From Syntrophales bacterium (GTDB lineage Bacteria > Desulfobacterota > Syntrophia > Syntrophales > UBA5619): a stretch of DNA of 29,409 nt. Location: assembly GCA_023229765.1 (NCBI GenBank), contig JALNYO010000043.1, positions 1 to 29,409 of the forward strand, in the 5' to 3' direction. The notes beneath the pieces were generated by a model. It saw only the letters and a list, made by a program, of their open reading frames with translations. It had not been told where the DNA came from and ran no database searches. Position 1 is the stretch's first letter, and each line of letters starts with the position of its first letter. A program made the translations under genes and the position numbers. This document shows positions 8,963 to 17,016 of the stretch, piece by piece.

Positions 8963-11049
8963 AACGCGTATTCCTTTCGAAGATTGTACTCTTCCTTCTT
9001 GCCCTTGTTCCACTGCTTGACCGGGCGCAGATACCCGACAACGCGGGAGTAAATCTCGCACTCTTCCCCGCAGGTCGGGCAAGTCTCCTGCTCGCCCGTG
9101 AGATATCCATGCTCCGGGCAGACGCTGAACGTTGGGGTAAAGGTAACATACGGCAGATGATAATTCGTGCAGATCTTTTTAACTAACTCCCTTACCGCCC
9201 GGTAATCGGAAATGCGTTCCCCGGCGAAGGTGTGAAACACGGTGCCGCCGGTGTACTTACACTGAATTTCGTCCTGCAGGTCAAGGGCCTCGAAGACATC
9301 GTCGGTATAGTTTACCGGCAGTTGAGTGGAATTCGTATAGAACGGCTCCGCCTTCCGGGCGCTGATATTTTCTTCATCGGCGCAGATAATCTCCGGGTAT
9401 TTCTCCTTATCGATTTTCGCTAAGCGGTAAGAAGTTCCCTCGGCGGGGGTCGATTCCAGATTGTAGTTGTTCCCGGTCTCTTCCTGGAATTTTACGAGCC
9501 GCTCACGCATGAAATCCATAACTTTTTTTGCAAAGCTCTGTCCTTCCGGGGTTGTAATGTCCTGCCCCAAGAGGTTAAGGCACGCCTCGTTCATTCCCAC
9601 CAGCCCAATCGTGGAAAAGTGATTTTTCCAGTACTGGTCGAAGCGTTCCTTGACGCTACGCAGATAGTACTTCGTGTAGGGATACAGGTTGTTTTCGGTG
9701 AAGCTTTCCAGAACCTTGCGCTTTATTTCCAGGCTTTCACGAGCAATGTCCATCAGGCTGCCCAGTCTTTCCAGAAATGACTCCTCCGTATCGGCAAGAT
9801 AGCCTATTCTCGGCATGTTTATCGTGACCACCCCAACGGAGCCGGTCAGGGGATTGGAGCCGAAAAGCCCGCCGCCGCGCTTTTGCAGCTCGCGGTTGTC
9901 TATCCGCAGCCGGCAGCACATACTGCGGGAATCCTCCGGATTCATGTCCGAATTGATGAAATTGGAAAAATAGGGGACGCCGTACTTGGCAGTCATTTCC
10001 CAAAGTCCGTTAAATTTCGGGTCTCCCCAGTTAAAACCCTTTGTAATGTTGTAGGTAGGAATCGGAAAGGTAAAAACCCGTCCTTTGGCATCGCCGTTGG
10101 CCATAACTTGCAAAAACGCCTTGTTGAAGAGGTCCATCTCCTCCTGAAACTCTCCGTACGTCTCTTTCTGGAGTTCTCCGCCGACGATAACGCTTTTCTC
10201 GGCATAATAGCTGGGAACCTGCACATCGAGCGTCACATTGGTGAAGGGGGTCTGAAAACCCACCCGGGTCGGCACGTTGATATTGAAGATGAACTCCTGC
10301 AGGGCCTGCTCGACCTCCTTGTAGCTGAGCTTGTCATAGCGGATAAACGGGGCCAGAAGCGTGTCAAAATTGGAAAAGGCCTGGGCGCCGGCCGCTTCCC
10401 CCTGCAATGTATAGAAAAAATTCACCACCTGCCCCAGGGCGCTGCGCAGATGCTTCGCCGGCTTGCTTTCCACCTTGCCGGAAACCCCCCGGAACCCCTC
10501 CATGAGCAGATCGTACAAATCCCAGCCGACACAGTAAACGGAAAGCAGGCTCAAGTCGTGGATATGAAAATCACCTTCCGAATGGGCCTGGCGAACCTCC
10601 GGCGGGTATATTTCGTTTAACCAGTAAGTCTTGCTGATCTCGGAGGAGATGTAGTTGTTGAGTCCCTGCAGCGAATAATCCATATTGCTGTTTTCGTTTA
10701 TTTTCCAATCGGTTCTGTTCAGGTATTTATCGACCAGATCCATCTGCATCCGGTTTGTTATATCCCGGAGGCGGGCGTGCTGATCGCGGTAGATGATGTA
10801 CGCCTTCGCGGTTTTCTTGTAGGAAGAAGAGAGCAGCACCTCCTCGACAATGTCCTGAATCTCTTCGACCGTTGCGGCGTTGCCGTCAAAAACCTCTTCC
10901 GCCAGATTCAGGGCGCGAATGGTCAGTTTTTTTGCCGCCTTGTGATCAAATTCTCCGGTCACCGCGCCCGCCTTGGCGATCGCATTGGTGATCTTTTCCG
11001 CATCAAATTTTACCAGTCTTCCGTCCCGTTTTTTTATCTGTGTCGGCAT
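8959..11049 (-). CDS. nrdD: Anaerobic (class III) ribonucleoside-triphosphate reductase
   Basis: The 696-residue protein has an N-terminal ATP-cone (about residues 1-95, with KRDGRLVKFD) for allosteric control, then the class III glycyl-radical barrel. Near the C-terminus are the zinc-ribbon cysteines (644, 657, 660, 664) and the glycyl-radical loop RVVGYLRP with Gly672. It reduces ribonucleotides to deoxyribonucleotides without oxygen, using formate or thioredoxin-type reductants depending on subtype. The start ATG 11049 fits the family N-terminus. Its promoter carries NrdR-box-like repeats (11100-11153). The nrdG gene overlaps its stop. The presence of the strictly oxygen-sensitive type supports an anaerobic host. 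Confidence 0.97.
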   Translation of the reverse strand: MPTQIKKRDGRLVKFDAEKITNAIAKAGAVTGEFDHKAAKKLTIRALNLAEEVFDGNAATVEEIQDIVEEVLLSSSYKKTAKAYIIYRDQHARLRDITNRMQMDLVDKYLNRTDWKINENSNMDYSLQGLNNYISSEISKTYWLNEIYPPEVRQAHSEGDFHIHDLSLLSVYCVGWDLYDLLMEGFRGVSGKVESKPAKHLRSALGQVVNFFYTLQGEAAGAQAFSNFDTLLAPFIRYDKLSYKEVEQALQEFIFNINVPTRVGFQTPFTNVTLDVQVPSYYAEKSVIVGGELQKETYGEFQEEMDLFNKAFLQVMANGDAKGRVFTFPIPTYNITKGFNWGDPKFNGLWEMTAKYGVPYFSNFINSDMNPEDSRSMCCRLRIDNRELQKRGGGLFGSNPLTGSVGVVTINMPRIGYLADTEESFLERLGSLMDIARESLEIKRKVLESFTENNLYPYTKYYLRSVKERFDQYWKNHFSTIGLVGMNEACLNLLGQDITTPEGQSFAKKVMDFMRERLVKFQEETGNNYNLESTPAEGTSYRLAKIDKEKYPEIICADEENISARKAEPFYTNSTQLPVNYTDDVFEALDLQDEIQCKYTGGTVFHTFAGERISDYRAVRELVKKICTNYHLPYVTFTPTFSVCPEHGYLTGEQETCPTCGEECEIYSRVVGYLRPVKQWNKGKKEEYNLRKEYAF

Positions 11050-11099
11050 TAAGGCCCCCTTAATTTTTCGCTGAATGTGAAAAGTTCGTTATTAAAGAA

Positions 11100-11153
11100 A
11101 CGCAACATGTTGTAGATTGGTGTTCTTAATATCACCATATATAGATAAGTCAA
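11100..11153 (-). promoter_or_regulatory. nrdD promoter with two NrdR-box-like sequences
   Basis: On the minus strand a sigma-70 type pair is seen: TTGACT (11148-11153) and TATTAA (11126-11131), 16 bases apart. The spacer itself, 11132-11147, reads TATCTATATATGGTGA, which matches the core of the known NrdR consensus (acaCwAtATaTwGtgt) closely. A second, weaker box with the palindromic core CAACATGTTG occupies 11100-11115, starting exactly 32 bases away, the usual spacing for a pair of NrdR boxes on the same face of the helix. The predicted result is repression by NrdR when dATP is plentiful. The transcript would have a leader of about 70 bases before nrdD. Confidence 0.65.
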
Positions 11154-11194
11154 GCAAAATTTTTCTCCTGCATCGTAAAAATATAAAAAACTAT

Positions 11195-11336
11195 CATGTG
11201 AGGTAATTGCAAAACTTCGTGTCATGCCCGAATGCTTTTGTCGGGCATCCATGATTTCAAATAGTTAAAAACTGGATTCCCGCCCAGAAGCGTCGCGGGA
11301 ATGACAGAATTGCGAGTTTTGCAATTAGCTCACGTG
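11195..11336. repeat. Interspersed repeat with 22-bp terminal inverted repeats
   Basis: The ends are near-perfect inverted repeats: 11195-11216 and 11315-11336 match at 20 of 22 positions and share TAATTGCAAAACT. Two further palindromes are nested inside: ATGCCCGA...TCGGGCAT and ATTCCCGC...GCGGGAAT, the latter resembling short genomic repeats common in many bacteria. A relative of the same element, with two extra internal insertions, lies at 20478-20690. No coding sequence is present. It is probably a non-autonomous mobile or structured repeat. Confidence 0.65.
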
Positions 11337-11376
11337 CAAAGAGGTTTTGCCAAATTGCAAAGAGGTTTTGCCAAAT
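11335..11376. repeat. Two exact tandem copies of a 21-bp unit
   Basis: TGCAAAGAGGTTTTGCCAAA plus T is present twice without mismatch (11335-11355 and 11356-11376), starting within the last two bases of the preceding inverted-repeat element. No function is evident. Confidence 0.6.
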
Positions 11377-11438
11377 TATTAAGGGCGGTTCCGGAGAAAC
11401 AGCTCGCTCCGCGCACTCTGCATGATCGTGCCGCCGAA

Positions 11439-11597
11439 TTAGTGGATGGCGGCGTAAGGGATATTCTCACCCGTGCCAATGGCGACGGCGTTCTTGCCCA
11501 ATAACTGGAAGCGGATGGAGCCGATTAACGCTGTTTGCAGCAGCCCCGGATTGTCTAAATAATCGGCAAAAAGGTAGCTTTTTTTCTGTCTTAGAAA
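11439..11597 (-). pseudogene. Possible remnant of an unrecognised protein gene
   Basis: Between nrdD and the next gene, about 800 bases carry no intact gene. One minus-strand frame here is open between a TGA at 11600-11598 and a TAA at 11439-11441 and reads like real protein (for example NPGLLQTALIGSIRFQ, then KNAVAIGTGENIPYAAI). It continues after the stop with FGGTIMQSARSELFLRN. It has no start codon. I do not recognise the family. The rest of 11377-11861 shows only AT-rich DNA with no other supported feature. Confidence 0.25.
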
Positions 11598-11861
11598 TCA
11601 TACCATTATAACGATAGAAAGACGGAGTGGTTCTGTCAAGGAAAAAGGGAAATTGCCTGCGGTTGAACCGTTTCTCCGCGCTGTTTCTCCACGCTTGACT
11701 TAATCCGTACAAAAGAGTATCTGCCCCTCACGATTTAAAGCAGAGGAATTTTGAATGGTTTTATGAGGATCCTTATGTGCTTTGTTTTGTAAGAGAAAGT
11801 TGTTCTATCACGGAGTGAGTTTGAAAATATCCGAATAAAAAATGAGGAGAACAAAGGTAAA

Positions 11862-13076
11862 ATGCGACTGTGGAAAATCATTGCGATAGTAATGTTCCTG
11901 TCTCTCCAAGGCTGCATCGGTGTCGTACCGGTTCCGGACGGCCAGAGTGGAGGCAGAGTTTATGAACCACAAACACCACCGCCGATCGTATTTGAGGGAT
12001 ATCCGGATGTGATCGTCATGCCGGAGACAGATGATGTTTACGTCGCTCCCGATATCGATATGGACTTGTATTTCTGGAATGGCTGGTGGTGGCGTCCATG
12101 GGAAGGTCGTTGGTATCGCTCACTGTTTCATAACCGGGGATGGATTTATTATAACGATATCCCAAGTTTCTATTTTGATGTGGACCCAGGTTGGAAAACA
12201 AATTACAGAGACCATTATTGGTATGGGCATCGGTGGAACTATGAACGGATCTCTCACCAACGACTTCAACAGAACTGGAAAAACTGGCAAAAGGATCACC
12301 ATTGGGAAAGGCAAGGAAATTGGGGTGTACGGAACTATCAACCCCGGCCACAACAACAGAGACAGGAACTAAGACAACAAAGACAGCGTCAATATCAACA
12401 GAGACCCGAGATTAGGCAGCCGCAGCGGCAGCATGAGATCCCGCCGCCCCAGAGGCAAATAGAGGTTCAGCAACCACAGAGAGAGCCCGAGGTTCGGCAG
12501 CCGCAGAGGCAACCTCCGGTTAAGCAGCCACAAAGGCAACACGAGGTTAAACAGCCGCAGGGGCAACCCGAGACTCAACAACCCAAGGAACAGATTCCGG
12601 GTCAGCAGGCGCCACAGAGCCAGCATCAGGTTCGGCAGCAGCCCAAGGGACAGCCTCAGGTTCGGCAACCGCAGAGGCAACCTCCGGTTAAGCAGCCACA
12701 AAGGCAACCCGAGGTTAAACAACCGCAAGGGCAACCCGAGACTCAACAACCCAAGGGACAGATTCCGGGTAAGCAGGCGCCACAGAGCCAGCCTCGGGTT
12801 CAGCAGCAGCCCAAGGGACAGCCTCAGGTTCGGCAGCCACAAAGGCAACCCGGGGTTAAACAACCGCAAGGGCAACCCGAGACTCAACAACCCAAGGGAC
12901 AGATTCCGGGTAAGCAGGCGCCAAAGAACCAGCCTCGGGTTCAGCAGCCGCCAAAGAACCAGCCTCTGGTTCAGCAGCCTAAAAGCCAACCCCAGGAGCA
13001 AGTTCAGCCGCAGCAACAATCTCAGCCTAAAGTAAAACCTGAAGCTGAGGAGGGAGAAAAACAGGATAAAATGTAG
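11862..13076 (+). CDS. Outer-membrane lipoprotein with Q/P-rich tandem repeats
   Basis: A short signal peptide ends in the lipobox LQGC (Cys18), so this is a lipoprotein. Residues about 40-165 form a compact region very rich in Trp, Tyr and His (FWNGWWWRPWEGRWYRS, then YGHRWNYERI). The remaining 240 residues are almost only Q, P, K, R, V and E, in degenerate units such as QPQRQPPVK and QPKGQIPGKQAP. The repeat region is built from units of 168 bp (56 residues). I infer a surface or periplasm-spanning stalk, possibly binding peptidoglycan or polysaccharide; no enzymatic motif is seen. A long minus-strand Leu-rich frame opposite the repeats is a shadow. The next gene downstream is also exported. 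Confidence 0.8.
   Translation: MRLWKIIAIVMFLSLQGCIGVVPVPDGQSGGRVYEPQTPPPIVFEGYPDVIVMPETDDVYVAPDIDMDLYFWNGWWWRPWEGRWYRSLFHNRGWIYYNDIPSFYFDVDPGWKTNYRDHYWYGHRWNYERISHQRLQQNWKNWQKDHHWERQGNWGVRNYQPRPQQQRQELRQQRQRQYQQRPEIRQPQRQHEIPPPQRQIEVQQPQREPEVRQPQRQPPVKQPQRQHEVKQPQGQPETQQPKEQIPGQQAPQSQHQVRQQPKGQPQVRQPQRQPPVKQPQRQPEVKQPQGQPETQQPKGQIPGKQAPQSQPRVQQQPKGQPQVRQPQRQPGVKQPQGQPETQQPKGQIPGKQAPKNQPRVQQPPKNQPLVQQPKSQPQEQVQPQQQSQPKVKPEAEEGEKQDKM
12491..12994 (+). repeat. 168-bp tandem repeats inside the Q/P-rich lipoprotein gene
   Basis: Units start at 12491, 12659 and 12827, exactly 168 bp apart, each opening with GGTTCGGCA. The third is shorter through loss of one of the internal QPQRQPxVK-type segments. 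All changes keep the frame. Long near-identical repeats like this are prone to slippage and to assembly collapse. Confidence 0.8.
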
Positions 13077-13256
13077 GATGGCAATAAGTTCGCCCGACCA
13101 TAATCCTTAGTTGGAAGCCGAAAACGCCGGTGAGCATTGTCAGCAATGAATGGGGTAATTTACCGGCAAGAAGCGGATGTAGATTTATTGGCGGGTTAAT
13201 CAACTTAAATTAAAGAAACAATGGTTTCTATGACAATCAACGATCAGGAGAGCTCG

Positions 13257-13835
13257 ATGAAAAAAATGGGTTTAATCGTATTACTTTTTGCTTTTATTGT
13301 AGGTTTCACAACATTTTCGTATGCCCAGAGAAGAGGTCCGGAAGGCGTACAAAATTTAAATCAGAGGATTAGGAATGCACATACTGGCATTGAAAGAGGG
13401 ATTCGGTCCGGAGCGCTGACAAGAGAAGAAGCCAATAGGCTTAAGAATGATCTGGATTATGTGCTCAATGAAGAAGCACGGATGAGAGCAGACGGAAGAC
13501 TTAATAATCAAGAGAGACAGCGTCTTGATCAGGAATTGGACCGATTGGAAAGACATATTGCCAGCTTAAAGCATAATGCAGGTCGTGCAACTTCTTCGGG
13601 TAGTGGAAGACCAAATGATCCTTTCATCGGAGTAACCTATATCCCTGCCGGACCTATTTGGAATGATAACCAGGCTCGGATGAAATGTCCCGAAGTATGC
13701 AGTAATTTTGGTGGATGGTCTCAAAACTCTGGAGGATCATGGTATACAACCATCCCCGGAAGGATGAGCGTCTGCCGCTGTAACATCGACAGCGGATTAC
13801 AAACCATTATGGCTCCCGGCACCATTTGGGAATAA
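13257..13835 (+). CDS. Secreted protein with C-terminal MVL-type mannan-binding lectin domain
   Basis: The start is placed at ATG 13257, which has CAGGAG just upstream and gives a clean signal peptide (MKKMGLIVLLFAF... cleaved after FSYA), rather than an upstream in-frame ATG. Residues about 25-110 are a charged, coiled-coil-like helical region (RRGPEGVQNLNQRIRNA...). The C-terminal part (about 125-180) matches the MVL lectin fold of cyanobacterial mannan-binding lectin: YIPAGPIWNDNQARMKCPEV then GSWYTTIPGRMSVCRC align with the MVL pattern IPAGPLW...GQWTT...MSV. The four cysteines are extra relative to cyanobacterial MVL and may form disulfides. Likely role: binding of extracellular or cell-surface glycans. 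Not in an obvious operon. Confidence 0.75.
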   Translation: MKKMGLIVLLFAFIVGFTTFSYAQRRGPEGVQNLNQRIRNAHTGIERGIRSGALTREEANRLKNDLDYVLNEEARMRADGRLNNQERQRLDQELDRLERHIASLKHNAGRATSSGSGRPNDPFIGVTYIPAGPIWNDNQARMKCPEVCSNFGGWSQNSGGSWYTTIPGRMSVCRCNIDSGLQTIMAPGTIWE

Positions 13836-14135
13836 TAATCGTAAAGCAGACAGACCGAAGGATCTGTGGCGAAAACCAGATTCCGATCGGGTAACTTGGT
13901 TTTGCTGCATTATCTGCATGCACGTGGAAAAAACATGGATTCCAGCAGCCATAATTGCACGTGCATCTGTTTTTGCTTGACAGGGGTATTTCGCATCTGT
14001 TTTGCAACGAAAAGCAGGGGTTGGCGATGCGATTTGGTTCAGCTCACCTTTTTTGGTTGAGCCACCCGGCAAGATGGGCAGAAATGACACCGCTTGCAGG
14101 AAAATGCCAGCAAACATTAGCTCCGCTGATTTTTC
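13836..14135. other. Intergenic stretch without a supported gene
   Basis: Downstream of the lectin gene no intact gene is seen. An imperfect inverted repeat is present, with TGCATGCACGTG near 13915 and GCACGTGCATCTG near 13960. A minus-strand frame runs through this stretch and into the transposase fragment, but its sequence (LPILPGGSTKKGELNQ and onward) is not recognised. A terminator for the lectin gene could not be identified. Confidence 0.3.
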
Positions 14136-14388
14136 GAATTCATGGCCGCAATCTTTCCATTTCACACGGGCAAACCCGTTGTGCAAATTACCGCAATCAA
14201 GATGGGGGTGTATCGCCTGCTCGATATAGGGCCGCCTGAACCCTTACTGCTGTGAGAAATGTTCATCATAGATTTGGATAAAGGTCTCAAAATAGTCCTC
14301 TACGCAGCGGTGGTAATCAGAAGACTGTAAAAGGCCACTCTCACTTGCCTTTCTCCGGTGAGCATTGTATGTTTGCCAGTAAATGGAA
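14136..14388 (-). pseudogene. IS91-type transposase, N-terminal zinc-ribbon fragment, broken
   Basis: Reading the minus strand gives YHRCVEDYFETFIQIYDEHF, a TAA stop (14244-14246), then GFRRPYIEQAIHPHLDCGNL followed by HNGFARVKWKDCGHEF. This is the N-terminal zinc-binding region of IS91-type transposases (typical: YGFWRP...LDCGDLHNGFARVKCKDCGHEYLLAFSCK). An in-frame stop replaces the expected Tyr, one zinc cysteine is Trp, and homology ends abruptly at about 14136, where unrelated sequence begins. No catalytic domain remains. The DNA from 13836 to 14135 continues as open but unrecognised sequence on the same strand. Confidence 0.7.
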
Positions 14389-14410
14389 AAAGAAAGGAAC
14401 TTATCCGTAA

Positions 14411-15079
14411 ATGGGAATTGAACAGCTTCAGGAATTATCCTTGAAAGGTTTTATGGCGCAGGAGGAAGGCATGCGTTTGTATGAACTGGCGCGAGAGGCT
14501 TCCCGACGCGGCCCCTGCCTGGAAATAGGCAGTTATTGCGGAAAATCGACAGCTTATCTCGGCATGGGGTGCAGGGAGTCGGGGGGCATCCTCTTTTCGA
14601 TTGACCATCACGAAGGCTCGGAGGAACAGCAGCCAGGGCAGGAATATTTTGATCCGGAACTGTTCAACGAAAAAACCGGTAAAATAGATACGTTCCCCAT
14701 CTTTCGGAATGTCTTGCGCCAGATGTCCCTCACGGACGCGGTAGTGCCGATCGTCTCGAAATCCTCCGTCGCTGCCCGCCTCTGGAATACCCCGGTCAGC
14801 CTGATATTTATCGACGGGGGGCACACCTTCGAGGCTGCCTTTGCCGACTACAACTCGTGGATGTCGCACCTCCTGCCGGATGGCATTCTGGCAATCCATG
14901 ACATTTTTGCCGATCGAACGCAGGGCGGCCAGGCGCCCCGGTGCATTTACAATCTGGCCCTCGACTCCGGCCTTTTTGCAGAGCTGCCGAGGACGGGAAC
15001 GCTGGGGGTGCTGCAAAGAGCCTCCGGCGCCGCAATAACCGCCCGCGCGCGGCAAAAATGGGACGAAATGAATCGCTGA
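14411..15079 (+). CDS. Class I SAM-dependent methyltransferase (Methyltransf_24-like)
   Basis: The 222-residue protein has the SAM-binding motif CLEIGSYCGKSTAYLG (36-51), an acidic residue at the end of the second strand (FSIDHHEG) and the typical LIFIDGGHTFEAAFADY stretch (about 130-146) of the Methyltransf_24 family. This family includes enzymes acting on sugars and on secondary metabolites; the substrate here is unknown. Its last 83 bases or so (from 14997) are duplicated at 18531, so before the insertion it lay immediately next to the convergent radical SAM gene now at 18794-20452. That proximity is preserved by the duplicated junction and suggests the two may share a pathway, though they are convergent. 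Confidence 0.85.
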   Translation: MGIEQLQELSLKGFMAQEEGMRLYELAREASRRGPCLEIGSYCGKSTAYLGMGCRESGGILFSIDHHEGSEEQQPGQEYFDPELFNEKTGKIDTFPIFRNVLRQMSLTDAVVPIVSKSSVAARLWNTPVSLIFIDGGHTFEAAFADYNSWMSHLLPDGILAIHDIFADRTQGGQAPRCIYNLALDSGLFAELPRTGTLGVLQRASGAAITARARQKWDEMNR

Positions 15080-15656
15080 CGGCTGTCTCCTGTACTTTCC
15101 GGCACTGACAAGTGCAACCTGCAAGGCAAGCTAAATCTGCGTAAAGTTGGAGGGACGCGCTCCGTTGCGTCCGCAGCGATTCCCGTAAAATAACCAATTG
15201 TAAATCAATAAGCATACGTATTTTATAAACATTAAGCTGCGTTTTCAGGTGAAACGAGATCAACCCCCGACAACTGTTTCCTGCGACTCGAATTTGTTTT
15301 GGTTGTTATGAGTCCAGCACCAGACGAAGGAATCTTCAGAAAACATAGCGCAAAGATAACCTTTTTCAATAAAATCACCTACCGTTTTCCGGATCAATTC
15401 TCCCTCGATTCCGGTTGCAGTTTCGATCCGCCGGCAAAGCTCTTTTTCCGCAAAGCCGCTGTCGGCACAATTTTCGACAACCCCCAGATTTTCAATCAGG
15501 TCTTCCGATAGCAGGCGATAAACAAGCTTCATCCGGAGGCAAACGCTTCGGTTTCCCGGAGCGTCTCCAGCGTCTCTCCAGGGAGGCCGGCAATAAATGA
15601 AGCATACGAAATAATTATAACTTCACGACAAAGAGAAACCGCCTGCCGCACCTGGT
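14997..15656. repeat. Direct repeat copy A flanking a 3.5-kb insertion
   Basis: This copy matches 18531-19520 at a constant offset of 3534 bp at the left. Over about 300 bases (14997-15300), which cover the 3' end of the methyltransferase gene and the spacer, I count only two mismatches. Beyond that, inside radical SAM coding sequence, the copies differ far more and copy A lacks about 280 bp (corresponding to about 19119-19401). Similarity ends at 15656. Confidence 0.9.
15260..15656 (-). pseudogene. Truncated, internally deleted copy of the radical SAM gene
   Basis: The 3' part (15260-15532) still reads as 90 codons, MKLVYRLLSEDLIENLGVV and onward, matching the C-terminus of the radical SAM protein at 18794-20452 but lacking a 16-residue Ala/Ser-rich segment present there. 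The upstream part (15535-15656) encodes QVRQAVSLCREV...FIAGLPGETLETLRETEAFAS, which belongs about 95 residues further upstream in the intact protein. The two pieces are joined out of frame (SG then TGA). The cobalamin and FeS domains are absent, so no function is expected. Confidence 0.85.
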
Positions 15657-15660
15657 TGGA

Positions 15661-16803
15661 TTACTCAATGTGCCATGTTCCCCATGTGGATGGGTTGGAC
15701 GTCGAGGCGGATGATGGCCAAAACTTCCATTTTGTTCGTGTATCGGTTACATCAAAAGCAACCCCGATATCTCTTGCCGCTCCGGAAACAAGCCCGAGTT
15801 TTTCATATTCGATTCGTACTTCCACAGTGCCGGGAGTAGCAAGGGGAAAGATGTTTCCCGACCATCCCAATTTGGATCGATTGCAGGTACTCCAAATATT
15901 GTATCCACCCCGCATTTCGCAATTGTTATAGGAAGAATGAAACCACCAGTCATCCGACTTCCATGATGAACTTTTATCGTTGTTTATGTCCAGGCGGATT
16001 TCCGGGTAGAGTTCGCCCGACTGTGGTTTCAGATTGGTGAAGGCGACATACAGGTTATCGACATCGTTTTTGTAGAATACCTTTACAACCCAGCCTTCTT
16101 CCACCGTTATTTCTGCTGTTTTCGCATCATCCCATTCTCCCGACGCAGGTATGCCGTCAATCTTCGGCGGGGCATGAAGCGGCATTTCTCGCACTTGGGA
16201 AATGCCTTGCATATCATAAACGGCTTCCTCTGTGCCTATTTTCCCATTACCATTCACATCACCAGATTTATAGACAATTGCCTCGGATATGACTCCGGCA
16301 GGAATTCCGATTGCCAAAATTGCATCGGCAAGATCAATCTTCCCGTCGCCGTTGATGTCTCCTCTAAAAGTCGGCAGCGATGAAAGTTGGAAATCCGCAT
16401 TGGTTGTTTGTGCAGTAGTCACATTAACCTTTGAGGCAGCGGCGTAGGACAAGGCGTTGTTGAAATATTTAAGCGCATAATCCGTCCCGCCGGTGTTTGC
16501 CTCGAGGCGGTAATCGCCCGAAGACAGTCCTGATATGGTATAGGAACCGTCGGGATTTGATTTCGCACACCCCCCGCCGCCGTAAGCGCCGGTTGAATAA
16601 TTTTCAGCAGCAATCCAAACCCCCGCAACCGGGCTGCCATCTGATTCGCGTGTTACTTTGCCAGTGATTTTTCCTTTCTCCGCCAGTCCGAAATTGATGT
16701 TGGGTGTGGTCTGCCCTGCGGTTACCGTTACCGGCGCTGCAGAACTGCTGTCAGTAACATTGTCATAATACTCGGACAGATAGTCTGTCCCGTCCGCACT
16801 CAC
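15661..16803 (-). CDS. 5'-truncated exported protein: carboxypeptidase-like repeats, dockerin, CBM9-like domain
   Basis: Domains in order: parts of two carboxypeptidase-regulatory-like beta-sandwich repeats (KITGKVTRESDGSPVAGV at about 44-61; DGSYTISGLSSGDYRLEA), a dockerin-type pair of calcium loops (GDINGDGKIDLADAI and SGDVNGNGKIGTEEAV), and a C-terminal CBM9/DOMON-like sugar-binding domain (IDGIPASGEWDDA...VDNLYVAF). There is no signal peptide: homologous sequence continues upstream to about 16836 (PSGSYNVQV) without a start and then meets an unrelated dockerin fragment. The ATG-like start at 16803 is therefore nominal. It is probably a non-functional remnant of a surface protein, though the 3' end is intact. 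Confidence 0.7.
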   Translation of the reverse strand: MSADGTDYLSEYYDNVTDSSSAAPVTVTAGQTTPNINFGLAEKGKITGKVTRESDGSPVAGVWIAAENYSTGAYGGGGCAKSNPDGSYTISGLSSGDYRLEANTGGTDYALKYFNNALSYAAASKVNVTTAQTTNADFQLSSLPTFRGDINGDGKIDLADAILAIGIPAGVISEAIVYKSGDVNGNGKIGTEEAVYDMQGISQVREMPLHAPPKIDGIPASGEWDDAKTAEITVEEGWVVKVFYKNDVDNLYVAFTNLKPQSGELYPEIRLDINNDKSSSWKSDDWWFHSSYNNCEMRGGYNIWSTCNRSKLGWSGNIFPLATPGTVEVRIEYEKLGLVSGAARDIGVAFDVTDTRTKWKFWPSSASTSNPSTWGTWHIE

Positions 16804-16835
16804 CTGAACATTATAACTCCCTGAAGGCCGATCCT

Positions 16836-16935
16836 TCCATCGCCGTTGACATCACCACCGATAGTGACATCCTTGCCTGTTGTATCCATACGCGAAGTGA
16901 AATCAGTTCCAGAGACAGATTTGTTGTGGTGCCAC
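16836..16935 (-). pseudogene. Second dockerin fragment fused to the truncated gene
   Basis: The minus strand reads GTDFTSRMDTTGKDVTIG then GDVNGDGRIGLQ, the C-terminal calcium-loop signature of a different dockerin-bearing protein. At about 16836 this frame is replaced by the middle of the carboxypeptidase-like repeat of the neighbouring fragment in another frame. The DNA around 16925-16980 (GGGGTCAGAGACATATTTT on the minus strand) resembles short dispersed sequences seen next to mobile-element scars, and a related GGGGTCAGAGTAACATTTAT occurs at 25910. Confidence 0.55.
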
Positions 16936-17016
16936 AGGGATAAAATATGTCTCTGACCCCGTTTCCCACAAAAAATATTTAGCCAATAATACATAAATGT
17001 GTTATAAACTAAACGT

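Noticed and set aside
11049..11252. 67-codon minus-strand open frame upstream of nrdD
   Set aside because: It covers the nrdD promoter and NrdR boxes and part of the interspersed repeat; no protein-like features.
12491..12994. Tandem repeats as a CRISPR array
   Set aside because: Units are 168 bp, coding in frame and without spacer-like unique segments.
12369..13019. 216-codon minus-strand Leu-rich open frame
   Set aside because: It is the mirror of the Q/P-rich repeats; CAG/CAA repeats read backwards always give Leu-rich sequence.
13797..14186. 129-codon minus-strand open frame as a genuine gene
   Set aside because: Only its first residues are recognisable, as the zinc-ribbon of a transposase whose upstream part is broken by a stop; treated as a pseudogene.
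14435..15124. 229-codon minus-strand open frame
   Set aside because: Antisense to the methyltransferase, with no motif or ribosome-binding site.
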